From: Acetivibrio thermocellus ATCC 27405
GTDB taxonomy: Bacteria > Bacillota > Clostridia > Acetivibrionales > Acetivibrionaceae
Reading direction: 5' to 3'
Assembly: GCF_000015865.1 (NCBI RefSeq)
Contig: NC_009012.1
Coordinates: 1,977,081 to 2,041,080, forward strand
Length of the DNA stretch: 64,000 nucleotides
A program made the position numbers and the translations under genes. Under the pieces are notes generated by a model. The model searched no databases, was not told the DNA's origin, and saw only the letters and a program-made list of their open reading frames with translations. This document shows, piece after piece, positions 54,093-62,618 of the stretch (its first letter is position 1; every line of letters begins with the position of its first letter).

Positions 54093-54797
54093 TTATAACC
54101 ACCGCCAATTTGGAACAATTTCTATTTTTGAAACACTACCTGTCCAATCAAATTTATTAGAACCTGTTTTTAATGTTATGAAATCACCATTTACTTTACT
54201 GTTTAAGTTATCTCCTGCATCATTATAGGCATCTTGAATGACTGAATCTAATATGATTTTTCCTGTTATATCATTCAAGTTTACAGTAGTTTCATTAACC
54301 TTAAGGCTTACCTTCCCAGAACCATAAACTGATATTATAGGTTCACTTTTAAGTGTTCCTGGATTTATTATTGAAGCTCCATTTTCAGTAATAGTAAATA
54401 TGTTATTCTGCACAGCGTATTTAAAGGGTCTGCAATTAAATATAATTGGAAAAACAGATGTGTATTTGAATACTTGTTTAAAATCTATAGCATTAACTAC
54501 TTGTGCTTTATATTTTTTATCATCTTGAAAACTAAATATTAAATCACTTTCTCCTGCTGAAAAAAGCCATGCCTTTATATTATCTAGCTTTTCAGCTATG
54601 TTATTACCTTTAATACTGCATTCAACTGCAATTGTTATATCTTCATAAGTTCCTTCATCATATCTTAAGCTTGAGTCTCGCCCTGGAATATCAATATATG
54701 ATACTCTTCTTTTAGGAGATGGCAGAGATGGTCTTTTAGAAATAATAATGCCATAATCACTATAACTATTTTTTCCACCAAAATTGAAACTAAGCAT
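54093..54797 (-). CDS. Distal tail protein (Dit)
   Basis: A 234-aa siphovirus tail component: FNFGGKNSYSDYGIIISKRPSLPSPKRRVSYIDIPGRDSSLRYDEGTYEDITIAVEC is the Dit N-terminal domain, followed by the FIFNCRPFKYA-like hinge (FPIIFNCRPFKYAVQNN) and a C-terminal galectin-like domain. It lies between the tape measure and Tal-like genes with one-base junctions, the standard order. Confidence 0.9.
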   Translation of the reverse strand: MLSFNFGGKNSYSDYGIIISKRPSLPSPKRRVSYIDIPGRDSSLRYDEGTYEDITIAVECSIKGNNIAEKLDNIKAWLFSAGESDLIFSFQDDKKYKAQVVNAIDFKQVFKYTSVFPIIFNCRPFKYAVQNNIFTITENGASIINPGTLKSEPIISVYGSGKVSLKVNETTVNLNDITGKIILDSVIQDAYNDAGDNLNSKVNGDFITLKTGSNKFDWTGSVSKIEIVPNWRWL

Positions 54798-57079
54798 TAA
54801 GCACCACCCCTTCCCATTGAAACTCTCTGCCTGTAAAATTCAAGCTCATAGGCAAGCTGCTCTATATCCTTATCTGAATTATTAATGAAATTTTCTATAT
54901 GAAGTGTTAATCCGCTTCCACTTCCTCCTTTTGCTTTTTCAATTGCCCTTGCCATAAGCTCATCTAACCTATCTATAGGAAGTACAGCTTCAGTTCCTGC
55001 TTCACCGACACCGATTATACTAGGTCTATTAAATATACCACCCTTCGCATACCAATCTACACCTAGGTAAGGTACACTTGGAGGTTTCAAACTAAACTCT
55101 CCCTCAATACTAAAATGAGGAAGTTTTATTTTAGGTATTTTTATTTCTGGTAAATGTAGATTGCTGAAAAATCCTTTAATTGCATTTATAGCATTACCTA
55201 CAGCATTCTTTGCTGCATTTATTGGATTTTCAATAGCTGATTTTATCTCATTCCAAACTGCTGAAGTTATTCCTTTAATGCCATTCCATATTCCTAAGAT
55301 TATGCCTTTGATAAATTCAAATTCTGTTTTTATAGTTCCTTTAACTAAATCAATGGCTGATTTTATCACATTCTTTATTCCATTCCATAAGTCAGAGGTA
55401 AGATTTTTTATTCCTTCCCATACACCCTTCCAATCACCTTTTATTGCACTGGTAACTATTTTTATAACATCTTGAATGGCTTTAAGTGTGGTATTTACAA
55501 TAGTTGCTACTAAATTAAAAGCAGTTGTTATTATCTTTACAAAATCATCACCATACTTTTTCCATATTTGATTTGCTAAGGTAATAAAGGCTTGAAACAT
55601 AGCCTTTAAGCTTTCAATGACACCACTTATTAAAGCTTTAACTCCATTCCATACTGTATTTACTGAATTCCTAAAGTCCTCATTATTTTTGTATAAGGCT
55701 ACAAAAATAGCAATAAGACCTGTAATAGCCGCTACTGCAATGCCAACTGGACCAGTTATTGCTGCAAAAGCAGCTCCTAAGGCTCCAGATGCACCACCTG
55801 CTGCTGCCATTGCTCCACTCACTGTTCCAATTACAGTAGAAAGAGTTCCTGCAATACTTATTACCTTACCTATAATCATGATTACTGGACCTATTGCTGC
55901 AACTACTAATCCGATTTTAATAATTGTTTCTTGCTGTTCCTTTGATAGCCCTTGGAACTTATCTAAAAGAGGTTTTATAGTGTTCATTAGTTTTTCAAGT
56001 ATAGGAATTAAAAGTTGTCCAAACTGAATGCCAAGCTGCTGTGTTTGCTCTTTCATAACTCTAAGCTTATTGGTTGGTGAATCCATAGTTCTTGCAAGGT
56101 CACCTTGAGCATTTTTTGTAGCTTCCATTATAGCACCATACCTTGCTTGAACCTTTTGTGCTTCAGTAAGCTGTTCACCCTGCTTTGCAATTCCATGAGA
56201 ATAAGCATAGGTTTTAATTGTATTATCATTAACTAATATACCTAAAGCTTTAAGTGGTTCTGCCTCTCCACTAATACCAGATTTTAATTTCTCAAATGCC
56301 TCTTCTGGTTTTAAGTTATAGAAAGAAGCCATATCATAGGAAAGCTGAGTTAATCCTTCTGACATCTTTAATGACTCTTGTGAAGTTAACCCCATAGAGG
56401 TAAGCATGGCATTATAAGTTGCTACATTTTTTCTTACATTGAAAGCATTGAGTCCTAGAGCTTTTGAGGTTTCTTCTGACCACTTTCTTGCATCGCCTGC
56501 CATTGAACCCATAGCTACTTCAAAGAGATTTTCAGATTCCACTGCATCCATAGCCATTTTTGTTGCAGCAGTTCCTATTCCAACTAAAGGAAGTGTTACA
56601 GCAGTAGAAAGCTTACTTCCTATAGAAGACATCTTATCTCCTACAGATTTCATCTTTTCTCCTGCACTATTCATGCTTTCAGACAGCTTATACCAAGCCG
56701 AGCTTTTTTCCTTAAGTTCTCTTGTTGCCTCTTTCAGCTCATTCTCCATTTTATTTAGTTCTGCTGTAGCATAATTAAGCTTAATTTTAAGATTTTCAGT
56801 AGCCTTTGCATCTTCACCCTTTGTTTCTACACTCTTTTGATATGCTTTTTCTAATGCCGCAACTTTATCCTTCTGAAGTTCTATCTGTTTATTTAAGGTA
56901 TCTGATTTAAGTCTTAGTCCTTCTTCAGATTTGCCAAAATCACCAAGCTTAGAAGAAGCTGCTGCAAATTCACTTTGAACAACCTTTAGACTTCTTTGAA
57001 TTTTTGCTACACCTTCTTGAAAACCTCTATCATCAAGTCCTACCCTTGCAACTACGGTATTTGCATCTCTTGCCATCAT
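54797..57079 (-). CDS. Phage tail tape measure protein
   Basis: A 760-aa protein: an N-terminal coiled coil (1-140), the TP901 core (MAMDAVESENLFEVAMGS...TYNAMLTSMGLTSQESLKMSEGLTQLSYDMASFYN), then hydrophobic membrane-penetrating segments (about 395-470) and tryptophan-containing repeats (IWNGIKGITSAVWNEIKSAIENP). It sets tail length. ATG 57079 follows GGGAGGTGAG. It is shorter than many tape measures, implying a short tail if length scales as known. Confidence 0.93.
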   Translation of the reverse strand: MMARDANTVVARVGLDDRGFQEGVAKIQRSLKVVQSEFAAASSKLGDFGKSEEGLRLKSDTLNKQIELQKDKVAALEKAYQKSVETKGEDAKATENLKIKLNYATAELNKMENELKEATRELKEKSSAWYKLSESMNSAGEKMKSVGDKMSSIGSKLSTAVTLPLVGIGTAATKMAMDAVESENLFEVAMGSMAGDARKWSEETSKALGLNAFNVRKNVATYNAMLTSMGLTSQESLKMSEGLTQLSYDMASFYNLKPEEAFEKLKSGISGEAEPLKALGILVNDNTIKTYAYSHGIAKQGEQLTEAQKVQARYGAIMEATKNAQGDLARTMDSPTNKLRVMKEQTQQLGIQFGQLLIPILEKLMNTIKPLLDKFQGLSKEQQETIIKIGLVVAAIGPVIMIIGKVISIAGTLSTVIGTVSGAMAAAGGASGALGAAFAAITGPVGIAVAAITGLIAIFVALYKNNEDFRNSVNTVWNGVKALISGVIESLKAMFQAFITLANQIWKKYGDDFVKIITTAFNLVATIVNTTLKAIQDVIKIVTSAIKGDWKGVWEGIKNLTSDLWNGIKNVIKSAIDLVKGTIKTEFEFIKGIILGIWNGIKGITSAVWNEIKSAIENPINAAKNAVGNAINAIKGFFSNLHLPEIKIPKIKLPHFSIEGEFSLKPPSVPYLGVDWYAKGGIFNRPSIIGVGEAGTEAVLPIDRLDELMARAIEKAKGGSGSGLTLHIENFINNSDKDIEQLAYELEFYRQRVSMGRGGA

Positions 57080-57091
57080 CTCACCTCCCTG

Positions 57092-57297
57092 CTAGAAAAT
57101 AATGTTATCTATATAATCAAGCTCCTCTTCTTCCTCAATTCCATTTACTCTCTTGTATACATTAAAAAGCGCTTGTAACTTCTTAGGTGTACTGTGCCAA
57201 AATTGCTCCTCTGTCATTTTTAAAAGGTTTGTTCCTAAATAGAAAAGCCACTCCCAATCCCAACCTTCGGAATCAGTGTGGCTTTCTATTCCCCCAT
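57092..57297 (-). CDS. Tail assembly chaperone, frameshift extension (gpT-like)
   Basis: An open frame of about 67 codons in the -1 frame relative to the 107-aa gene upstream: GIESHTDSEGWDWEWLFYLG, then MTEEQFWHSTPKKLQALFNVYKRV and an acidic end before TAG 57094-57092. TEExFW...TPxxLxxL is typical of gpT/XkdN-like extensions before tape measure genes. The GGGGG run at 57291-57295 immediately before the upstream stop is a good slip site, giving a gpG-T fusion as in lambda and many siphophages. Confidence 0.75.
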
Positions 57298-57609
57298 GTT
57301 TTCAGTTACTTCTGGCATTGCTATTACCAATGCTTCATTAATTGCAGTGCCTAATTTCTCCATATCACTTAAAGTTAACATTTTTCCTACTTCTTTTAAG
57401 GTTACACTTTCATCTGCAGCCTTAATTGCTGAATAAATAAGTGCTCTTATTGCCTTTAGTTTTCTATTCTGTAAATCTTCAAAAGCTTCATTGATATCTC
57501 CATAGATCTCTTCTAATTCACAGAATGTATTCATATCAAATTTAAGTTCATACTCTTTGTTTCCTATAGTAATTTTAATACCTTTATTTTTCAGTTCTGA
57601 TGCTTTCAT
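57286..57609 (-). CDS. Tail assembly chaperone (gpG-like)
   Basis: A 107-aa protein: KNKGIKITIGNKEYELKFDMNTFCELEEIYGDINEAFEDLQNRKLKAIRALIYSAIKAAD, matching Phage_TAC proteins in length and pattern, ends at TAG right after the G-run used for frameshifting. It should bind the tape measure protein during tail assembly. Confidence 0.85.
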   Translation of the reverse strand: MKASELKNKGIKITIGNKEYELKFDMNTFCELEEIYGDINEAFEDLQNRKLKAIRALIYSAIKAADESVTLKEVGKMLTLSDMEKLGTAINEALVIAMPEVTENMGE

Positions 57610-57737
57610 ATAATCAGCTCCTTTCTGGATTTTGGGTATAAAAAAACAGGGATGCTTATTTCCCTGCTAATTAAAAATACTTTAATGTTGATACATTAGT
57701 ATAAATATTGTTCTTAACTATGTATCAAAATAATTAC

Positions 57738-58190
57738 TTAAGCTTTTGTATCTCTATAACTAAAATAAGGACCGCACCACCCAGTTTCGTGTGTTTTTAC
57801 ATAAGTCCAGTTAAATTCTTTGTCTACAACATAAACATCAAATTCATTCAACAAATCATTTGCATTCAAGTTAGCTGCCTCTTCAACAATAAAAACATCA
57901 TCTGTATGTTGGTAAAAAATATAACAGGAATTTTTCCGTTCATTATTAAAAGCCGTTTCTGCTTCTTGCTCTTTCAAACAAACTCTTTTTTCGAAGCTGA
58001 ATACATGCCATAAATATCCACAAAAACCATCGTCATCGTACATAAAAATTTCTTTCTTTTCATTATGACTCAAATGATTTGCAAAAACATTCTCCCATTG
58101 CTTTCGTAAAAAAGTCCCCCATTTAGGAACTTCAATCACCTTAATACTTTTATTTTTAAGTATCTCATTTATACTCATATTAAGTTCCAT
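57738..58190 (-). CDS. DUF4275-family protein (prophage cargo)
   Basis: A 150-aa protein matching DUF4275: VPKWGTFLRKQWENVFANHLSHNEKKEIFMYDDDGFCGYLWHVFSFEK, CYIFYQHTDDVFIVEEAANLNANDL, and VYVVDKEFNWTYVKTHETGWCGPYFSYR. Known mostly from Firmicutes chromosomes, with no assigned function. Its place between the tail chaperone and the major tail protein genes, beside a GIY-YIG gene, marks it as cargo rather than a tail component. Any defence or host-benefit role is speculation. Confidence 0.8.
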   Translation of the reverse strand: MELNMSINEILKNKSIKVIEVPKWGTFLRKQWENVFANHLSHNEKKEIFMYDDDGFCGYLWHVFSFEKRVCLKEQEAETAFNNERKNSCYIFYQHTDDVFIVEEAANLNANDLLNEFDVYVVDKEFNWTYVKTHETGWCGPYFSYRDTKA

Positions 58191-58505
58191 CTCTTCACCA
58201 ACCTTTAGATTAACTCAATAATAAAATTGTAAATTTATCAGCCTTTTTTATTGTATTTAGGACGATATGCTAAGATAAAAGAGGATTCAAGTGCTTGTCT
58301 AGCAATAATATCAATTTTTTCATCTAACTTTATAATATGAATTAAATTACCTTCTTTAAACCAAGGTTTGTCCGACTCTTTTGGAGTATGCTTATAACAT
58401 CTATCGTTTAATGAAGTACCTGTTTCTCCAATATATAAACATTCAGAATTATTATAAAATAAGTATATGATATTTGAAACCGAAATTTCTTCTTTAAATT
58501 TTTGT

Positions 58506-59729
58506 TATAAATTGCAATATTAAATGCCGTGCAAAATTTGGTAAATCCATTGCTTACTGGAATAAATTCTATACATCATACCGCCATTTCTATGGCTGAC
58601 CTATAACCAAACATTCTTCTTGGATATTCATTAATCCATCTCTCTATACTTTTTATTTTTGCTTTACTTACTTTTGATATATCTGTTCCTTTTGGTATAA
58701 ATCTTCTTATCAGTTTATTAATATTTTCGTTCGTTCCTCTTTCCCAAGAACTATAAGGATGAGCATAATACACTTTCGTCCTGTCCTTGCCTGGCTCTGT
58801 TTTTGATTTCTCTATCCCTCTATAGTCCAAAAACTCTGTCCCGTTATCTACTGTTATCGTTTTAAACTTCTCCCTAAATTTCCTTCTATACTTCCTTTCT
58901 AATTCATCTATTGCTTTGATTACTGATTCCTGCGTTTTGTCTGGTAGTTTAAGAATTATTTCTTCTCTTGTCTTTCGTTCACTTAATACCAGTAATACTG
59001 CTGCGCTATTTTTTCTGCCTACTACACAGTCCATCTCCCAGTGTCCATATTCCTTCCTATCGTTAACTTCTTTCGGCCTTTCCTCTATGCTGCTTCCCTT
59101 AAGATTTTTCAGTGCTATCTTCTTTACCCTTTGATATATGCGTTTTTTACCATCCTTTTTCACTGGCAAATATTTATTCGTTAGTCTTAAAAATACATCC
59201 CCTCTATCAATGTAGTTATATAGTGTTTTCGTGCAGATACTCGTTTTAAACTTCAGTCCCTTTGCTTTTATTTGTCCAATAACAGCATCAGGAGAATATT
59301 TTTCATTTATTATCTTTGATTCTATATACCTCACTAATTCATGGTCATTTCCTATCTTTAACCGTGGACCTTTATTCTTCCCGTTCTCTACATATCTCCT
59401 TTGGGCTACATCTGCACAATACTCTTTTCTGTATGTTAAATCACTATTTTGTAAATATATTGTCCCACGGGTTATTTCTCTTTCTATTGTCCTTCTGTGC
59501 CTGCCCAACCTCTTTGCTATTTCCGTTACTGTATACTTTTCTTTTAGGTACAACTCTATGGCGTATCTTTCTCTTTCATTTAGGTGTTTGTTTTTTCTTG
59601 TTTCTGTGTTATTATTCATATATAACTCATGGTACTCCTTTGCTAATGTTTTTCTTTGGTTATTAAACATTTTACAATGGATTACCATGAGTTTTCTATA
59701 TATTACGGCATTTTATTTTACAACTTCCC
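58506..59729 (-). mobile_element. IS30-family element with 15-bp target duplication
   Basis: 1224 bp. The ends match as imperfect inverted repeats (core TTGYAANATNAAATGCCGT, both at the same distance from the tips). Flanking copies of TCTTTAAATTTTTGT are at 58491-58505 and 59730-59744. Confidence 0.9.
58576..59688 (-). CDS. IS30-family transposase
   Basis: A 370-aa protein. N-terminal HTH_38 (HLNERERYAIELYLKEKYTVTEIAKRLGRHRRTIEREI), then the DDE core: HWEMDCVVGRK (Asp), ITVDNGTEFLDY (Asp) and WERGTNENINKLIRRFIPKGTD (Glu), the IS30 signature. The real start may be the internal Met of MNNNTETRKNK; intact otherwise. Confidence 0.93.
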   Translation of the reverse strand: MVIHCKMFNNQRKTLAKEYHELYMNNNTETRKNKHLNERERYAIELYLKEKYTVTEIAKRLGRHRRTIEREITRGTIYLQNSDLTYRKEYCADVAQRRYVENGKNKGPRLKIGNDHELVRYIESKIINEKYSPDAVIGQIKAKGLKFKTSICTKTLYNYIDRGDVFLRLTNKYLPVKKDGKKRIYQRVKKIALKNLKGSSIEERPKEVNDRKEYGHWEMDCVVGRKNSAAVLLVLSERKTREEIILKLPDKTQESVIKAIDELERKYRRKFREKFKTITVDNGTEFLDYRGIEKSKTEPGKDRTKVYYAHPYSSWERGTNENINKLIRRFIPKGTDISKVSKAKIKSIERWINEYPRRMFGYRSAIEMAV

Positions 59730-59942
59730 TCTTTAAATTTTTGTATATCTTGTTTATTAGAAACTAGATTACAATAATTATATTTTACAGTTTTTAATTC
59801 CATTTTATCCCCCTTTGAATTATTATTTTATCTTTTAGTTAAGTAAATATCATTACTTCAAAACATTCTACAACGGTATACTAACTACATATTTTATTAT
59901 AACAAACATTTCCTTACAGTTAAATTAGCTTCATGTAATATT

Positions 59943-60515
59943 TTATGCTGTTACTACAGGCTCTTCAGGAACAGCAGTAAACCACGAACTAATAATTGTT
60001 GCATCTACCCCTTCAGCATCCTCATCTGCAATAAATCTATAATTACCATCAAAGTCCCTTGAATAAAACTTGCCTTTAAGCTTAGCACTTTGTGCCTTTG
60101 GCTTTTCTGCTTCAGTATCATATTCATCTGTTGCAAGTTCAAACTTTCCTTTTAAAAGCCATACATACCTGTACTTCCCGTTATTTTTCTTAGATTTAAA
60201 ACCAAGTGCTATAGTTGGAGGCATATCATCCTTGTTTTCTACTAATATACCCTTTACAACCTTTGATCCCTGCAGTTTTGCCCTGCTTGTAATTGATAGC
60301 TGATTTACTTCAATTTCTACATCCACACCTTCAAAAGCAGTTATTATATCTTCTACAGTATCATCTGAATAAATATTTTCTGAATTTGATTTTGGAGAAA
60401 GTTTAGCACTTATTGCTCTTTCTAACTTTTCCGGAGTGCTGTAAGTAACACCAGTACTGTCATCCTTTGTTAAAACAGCTATATGAATATCTCTAAGCCC
60501 TATCTGTCTTGCCAT
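59943..60515 (-). CDS. Major tail protein
   Basis: A 190-aa protein: IGLRDIHIAVLTKDDSTGVTYSTPEKLERAISAKLSPKSNSENIYSDDTVEDIITAFEGVDVEIEV is the N-terminal pattern of phi13-type major tail proteins. It forms the tail tube. The next gene downstream would be the tail chaperone, but the GIY-YIG/IS30/DUF4275 block intervenes. Confidence 0.88.
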   Translation of the reverse strand: MARQIGLRDIHIAVLTKDDSTGVTYSTPEKLERAISAKLSPKSNSENIYSDDTVEDIITAFEGVDVEIEVNQLSITSRAKLQGSKVVKGILVENKDDMPPTIALGFKSKKNNGKYRYVWLLKGKFELATDEYDTEAEKPKAQSAKLKGKFYSRDFDGNYRFIADEDAEGVDATIISSWFTAVPEEPVVTA

Positions 60516-60517
60516 AC

Positions 60518-60847
60518 TTATTCACCTTCCTCTAAATAATAAAATTTAAAGCCTTTATGATAGATTTTTGTATCTTCTTCATAAAGGTCTATTTCATTTA
60601 ATCTTTTGAACCCTGCTTTAAGCAAAAGTTCTTTTATATTTTTAACTATATCTGTATAATCAGCCTTTGACCACACATCTACTTGGATATAATGTGCTGT
60701 CAAAGCTTCTTCATCATCCTCATACTCTTCACCTGCAGTTAAATACTCATGAAAAGTAATATAGGTTTCTGTTTTTCCACTATACTTTTGAAAAGCTACT
60801 GGAATCTTAAGAGGTTTCAATGTATCCATAATCAACTTATTTATCAT
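60518..60847 (-). CDS. Tail completion/terminator-like protein
   Basis: A 109-aa protein (INKLIMDTLKPLKIPVAFQKYSGKTETYITFHEY...YIQVDVWSKADYTDIVKNIKELLLKAGF) with the DUF3168-like pattern. Its position between the HK97-gp10-like and major tail genes fits a tail terminator. Overlaps the upstream gene by 4 bases. Confidence 0.75.
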   Translation of the reverse strand: MINKLIMDTLKPLKIPVAFQKYSGKTETYITFHEYLTAGEEYEDDEEALTAHYIQVDVWSKADYTDIVKNIKELLLKAGFKRLNEIDLYEEDTKIYHKGFKFYYLEEGE

Positions 60848-61236
60848 TCCTCAAGTCCCCTTTGCAGTTCTTCCTTTATAATATTATTTATCTCTCTTTT
60901 ATTCTCAAGGACAGAGTTCTCTGCCCAATGCTGTGCAGGAATTTTACTTGTACCAAATTCAGTAAATTTTGAATAAAAGAACTCTGAATTATCTCCTTTA
61001 TTAGGACCTATCTCAATAAAATCTACGCCGTTTTCTTTTTCAATATCCGAAACCTTTATATTATCTGCCATATGTCTTTTTGTCTTGTTTGACCTTGGAG
61101 CATTTTTTTCCATGCTAGTTTTCACTAAATTCCCTGCTTTATCAAGTGCTCTTTTCTTTATTACATCTCCTCTTGCACCCAGCTTGTTTACCCTGTCTAT
61201 AAGCTCCTGCATTCCTTCAAGTTCTATTCTAGCCAC
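60844..61236 (-). CDS. HK97 gp10-like tail/neck protein
   Basis: A 130-aa protein; GTG 61236 preferred (GGAGG 9 bases upstream; MARIELEGMQELIDRVNKLG). HK97-gp10 pattern: ALDKAGNLVKTSMEKNAPRSNKTKRHMADNIKVSDI...FTEFGTSKIPAQHW. It links head and tail. Confidence 0.85.
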   Translation of the reverse strand: MARIELEGMQELIDRVNKLGARGDVIKKRALDKAGNLVKTSMEKNAPRSNKTKRHMADNIKVSDIEKENGVDFIEIGPNKGDNSEFFYSKFTEFGTSKIPAQHWAENSVLENKREINNIIKEELQRGLEE

Positions 61237-61555
61237 TGATATCAACCTCCATAGCCTTGATTTCTATGAATTTATTGGCATATTTTATGTTATCAATTGA
61301 AGTTATATTGTACTGCTTTCCTTTAAATAAAATCCTCATTGTTGTTTCAATATTTGGTACATACCGTATAGTAAATTTAACAGTATTTTCGGCATGAACA
61401 GCTGCTGCTTCAAAGTATTCTCTGCCATGAAGATTTGTAACAGCCGCCCATAACTCTTTAAAATCTGTCCAAGTTTCAGTTTCAAAGCCATTATCATCTG
61501 TTTGAACTGTATTTTTCTGCAATTTTATTCTATGTCTTAAATCTTCAGCCTTCAT
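61229..61555 (-). CDS. Phage head-tail adaptor (joining protein)
   Basis: A 108-aa protein: LRHRIKLQKNTVQTDDNGFETETWTDFKELWAAVTNLHGREYFEAAAVHAENTVKFTIRY is the SPP1 gp16/phage_H_T_join pattern. Overlaps both neighbours by 4-8 bases. Confidence 0.88.
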   Translation of the reverse strand: MKAEDLRHRIKLQKNTVQTDDNGFETETWTDFKELWAAVTNLHGREYFEAAAVHAENTVKFTIRYVPNIETTMRILFKGKQYNITSIDNIKYANKFIEIKAMEVDISG

Positions 61556-62124
61556 ATTGGAATCACCCTGTTCATAGAAAGAAGAGCATTTCTTGCTTCC
61601 TCTAACTTTGTTTTTTCCTCTGGTCTGTAATCATCATATAAAAGCTTCATTTGAAGTATCATTGCCCACTTTATTGCTTCAGGCACTTTATCTCCACTAT
61701 CTCCATAGCCTGCAATTAATCTTACTCTTACTGCATTTACTGACTGAAGTTCTACTGTAGGCCAATGCTTTCCTCTATTTAAAACAACTCTATTTACAAA
61801 GCCATCTAAATCAAAAATATAATTACTTTCATCAAATAAATACTCCTGTCTATTCTCATCATAATATTTTATACTTTCCACCTTTTGTATCGGTGAGCAG
61901 CTATCAAAAACTATAGCATTACCATTAGGGAAAGTATCCAAAACAAACTCTAATGTCTGAGTTATATATTTTCTATTTTGAAAGTTTTCACACCATTCCC
62001 TTGCCTGCTTTATAAGACTTTGTATTAGCAAATCATCATCATTACCATCTACTCTTAAATGCTGTTTTGCTTCTTCTAAAGTTATGGGTTCAACTATTGG
62101 TGGATTTATTATTTTGATTGCCAT
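61552..62124 (-). CDS. Head-tail connector (gp6-like) DNA packaging protein
   Basis: A 190-aa protein; ATG 62124 (MAIKIINPPIVEPITLEEAKQHLRVDGNDDDLLIQSLIKQAREWCENF) behind GGGGTGATAAG. This is the HK97 gp6/YqbG connector pattern (TLEEAKxHLRVD, LIxxAREW). It forms the ring below the portal. Confidence 0.88.
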   Translation of the reverse strand: MAIKIINPPIVEPITLEEAKQHLRVDGNDDDLLIQSLIKQAREWCENFQNRKYITQTLEFVLDTFPNGNAIVFDSCSPIQKVESIKYYDENRQEYLFDESNYIFDLDGFVNRVVLNRGKHWPTVELQSVNAVRVRLIAGYGDSGDKVPEAIKWAMILQMKLLYDDYRPEEKTKLEEARNALLSMNRVIPI

Positions 62125-62165
62125 CTTATCACCCCAAAAGAAAAGGAGCACTAAGGCTCCTTGAT

Positions 62166-62606
62166 TTAACTGCTGTATCTGCTGTCTATAATAACATCTG
62201 CACTTGCAAAATTAGCTGCTTGAGAACTTGCCCCGATTTTAATTCCGATACAAGTAAATCCTTCATTTATATCAAGCTTTGCAGGATCTATTTGAAAAAC
62301 AATCTGCTTATTTCCTGCTGTTTCTTCTACTGTATATCCTGCTCCATCTGTTTTTAATAAAGTATCTGCAGTCGTATTCTCATTTGCCCATACTGGTACA
62401 CTGCTGATTAATGCCTTTGAATCTGTTCCTTGTGTATCTTTTGCCTGATATATGGATATTTGTGTTTCATGAGCTGCTGCTTGAGTAAGATTTACAATTA
62501 CTACAGCATTTACTGCATTTTTTAAATTTACATATCTGCTTTCTATACCTTCATTTGTTGTCTTTGGTGAAATGATCTGTATTACTTTATATTTTTCAAT
62601 AAACAT
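62166..62606 (-). CDS. Phage head-region protein, probable accessory structural
   Basis: A 146-aa protein between the capsid and connector genes (YVNLKNAVNAVVIVNLTQAAAHETQISIYQAKD...CIGIKIGASSQAANFASADVIIDSRY). Beta-rich, no membrane segment or enzyme motif. By position and composition it could be a head decoration protein. Confidence 0.6.
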   Translation of the reverse strand: MFIEKYKVIQIISPKTTNEGIESRYVNLKNAVNAVVIVNLTQAAAHETQISIYQAKDTQGTDSKALISSVPVWANENTTADTLLKTDGAGYTVEETAGNKQIVFQIDPAKLDINEGFTCIGIKIGASSQAANFASADVIIDSRYSS

Positions 62607-62618
62607 AATTTTTACCTC

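Larger units (their letters stand above)
58238..59803 (-). pseudogene. GIY-YIG nuclease-like gene interrupted by IS30
   Basis: The 5' part lies at 59803-59745 (ATG behind GGGGGATAAA: MELKTVKYNYCNLVSNKQDI). The 3' part is 58505-58238. Deleting the IS30 element and one copy of the 15-bp duplication restores a roughly 108-aa frame. Its core is IIYLFYNNSECLYIGETG, then TSLNDRCYKHTPKESDKPWF, and it ends FILAYRPKYNKKG, matching small GIY-YIG proteins (YL..LYIGET..SL..R...H, KPW, ESSFI, YN.KG). Now inactive. Confidence 0.75.
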
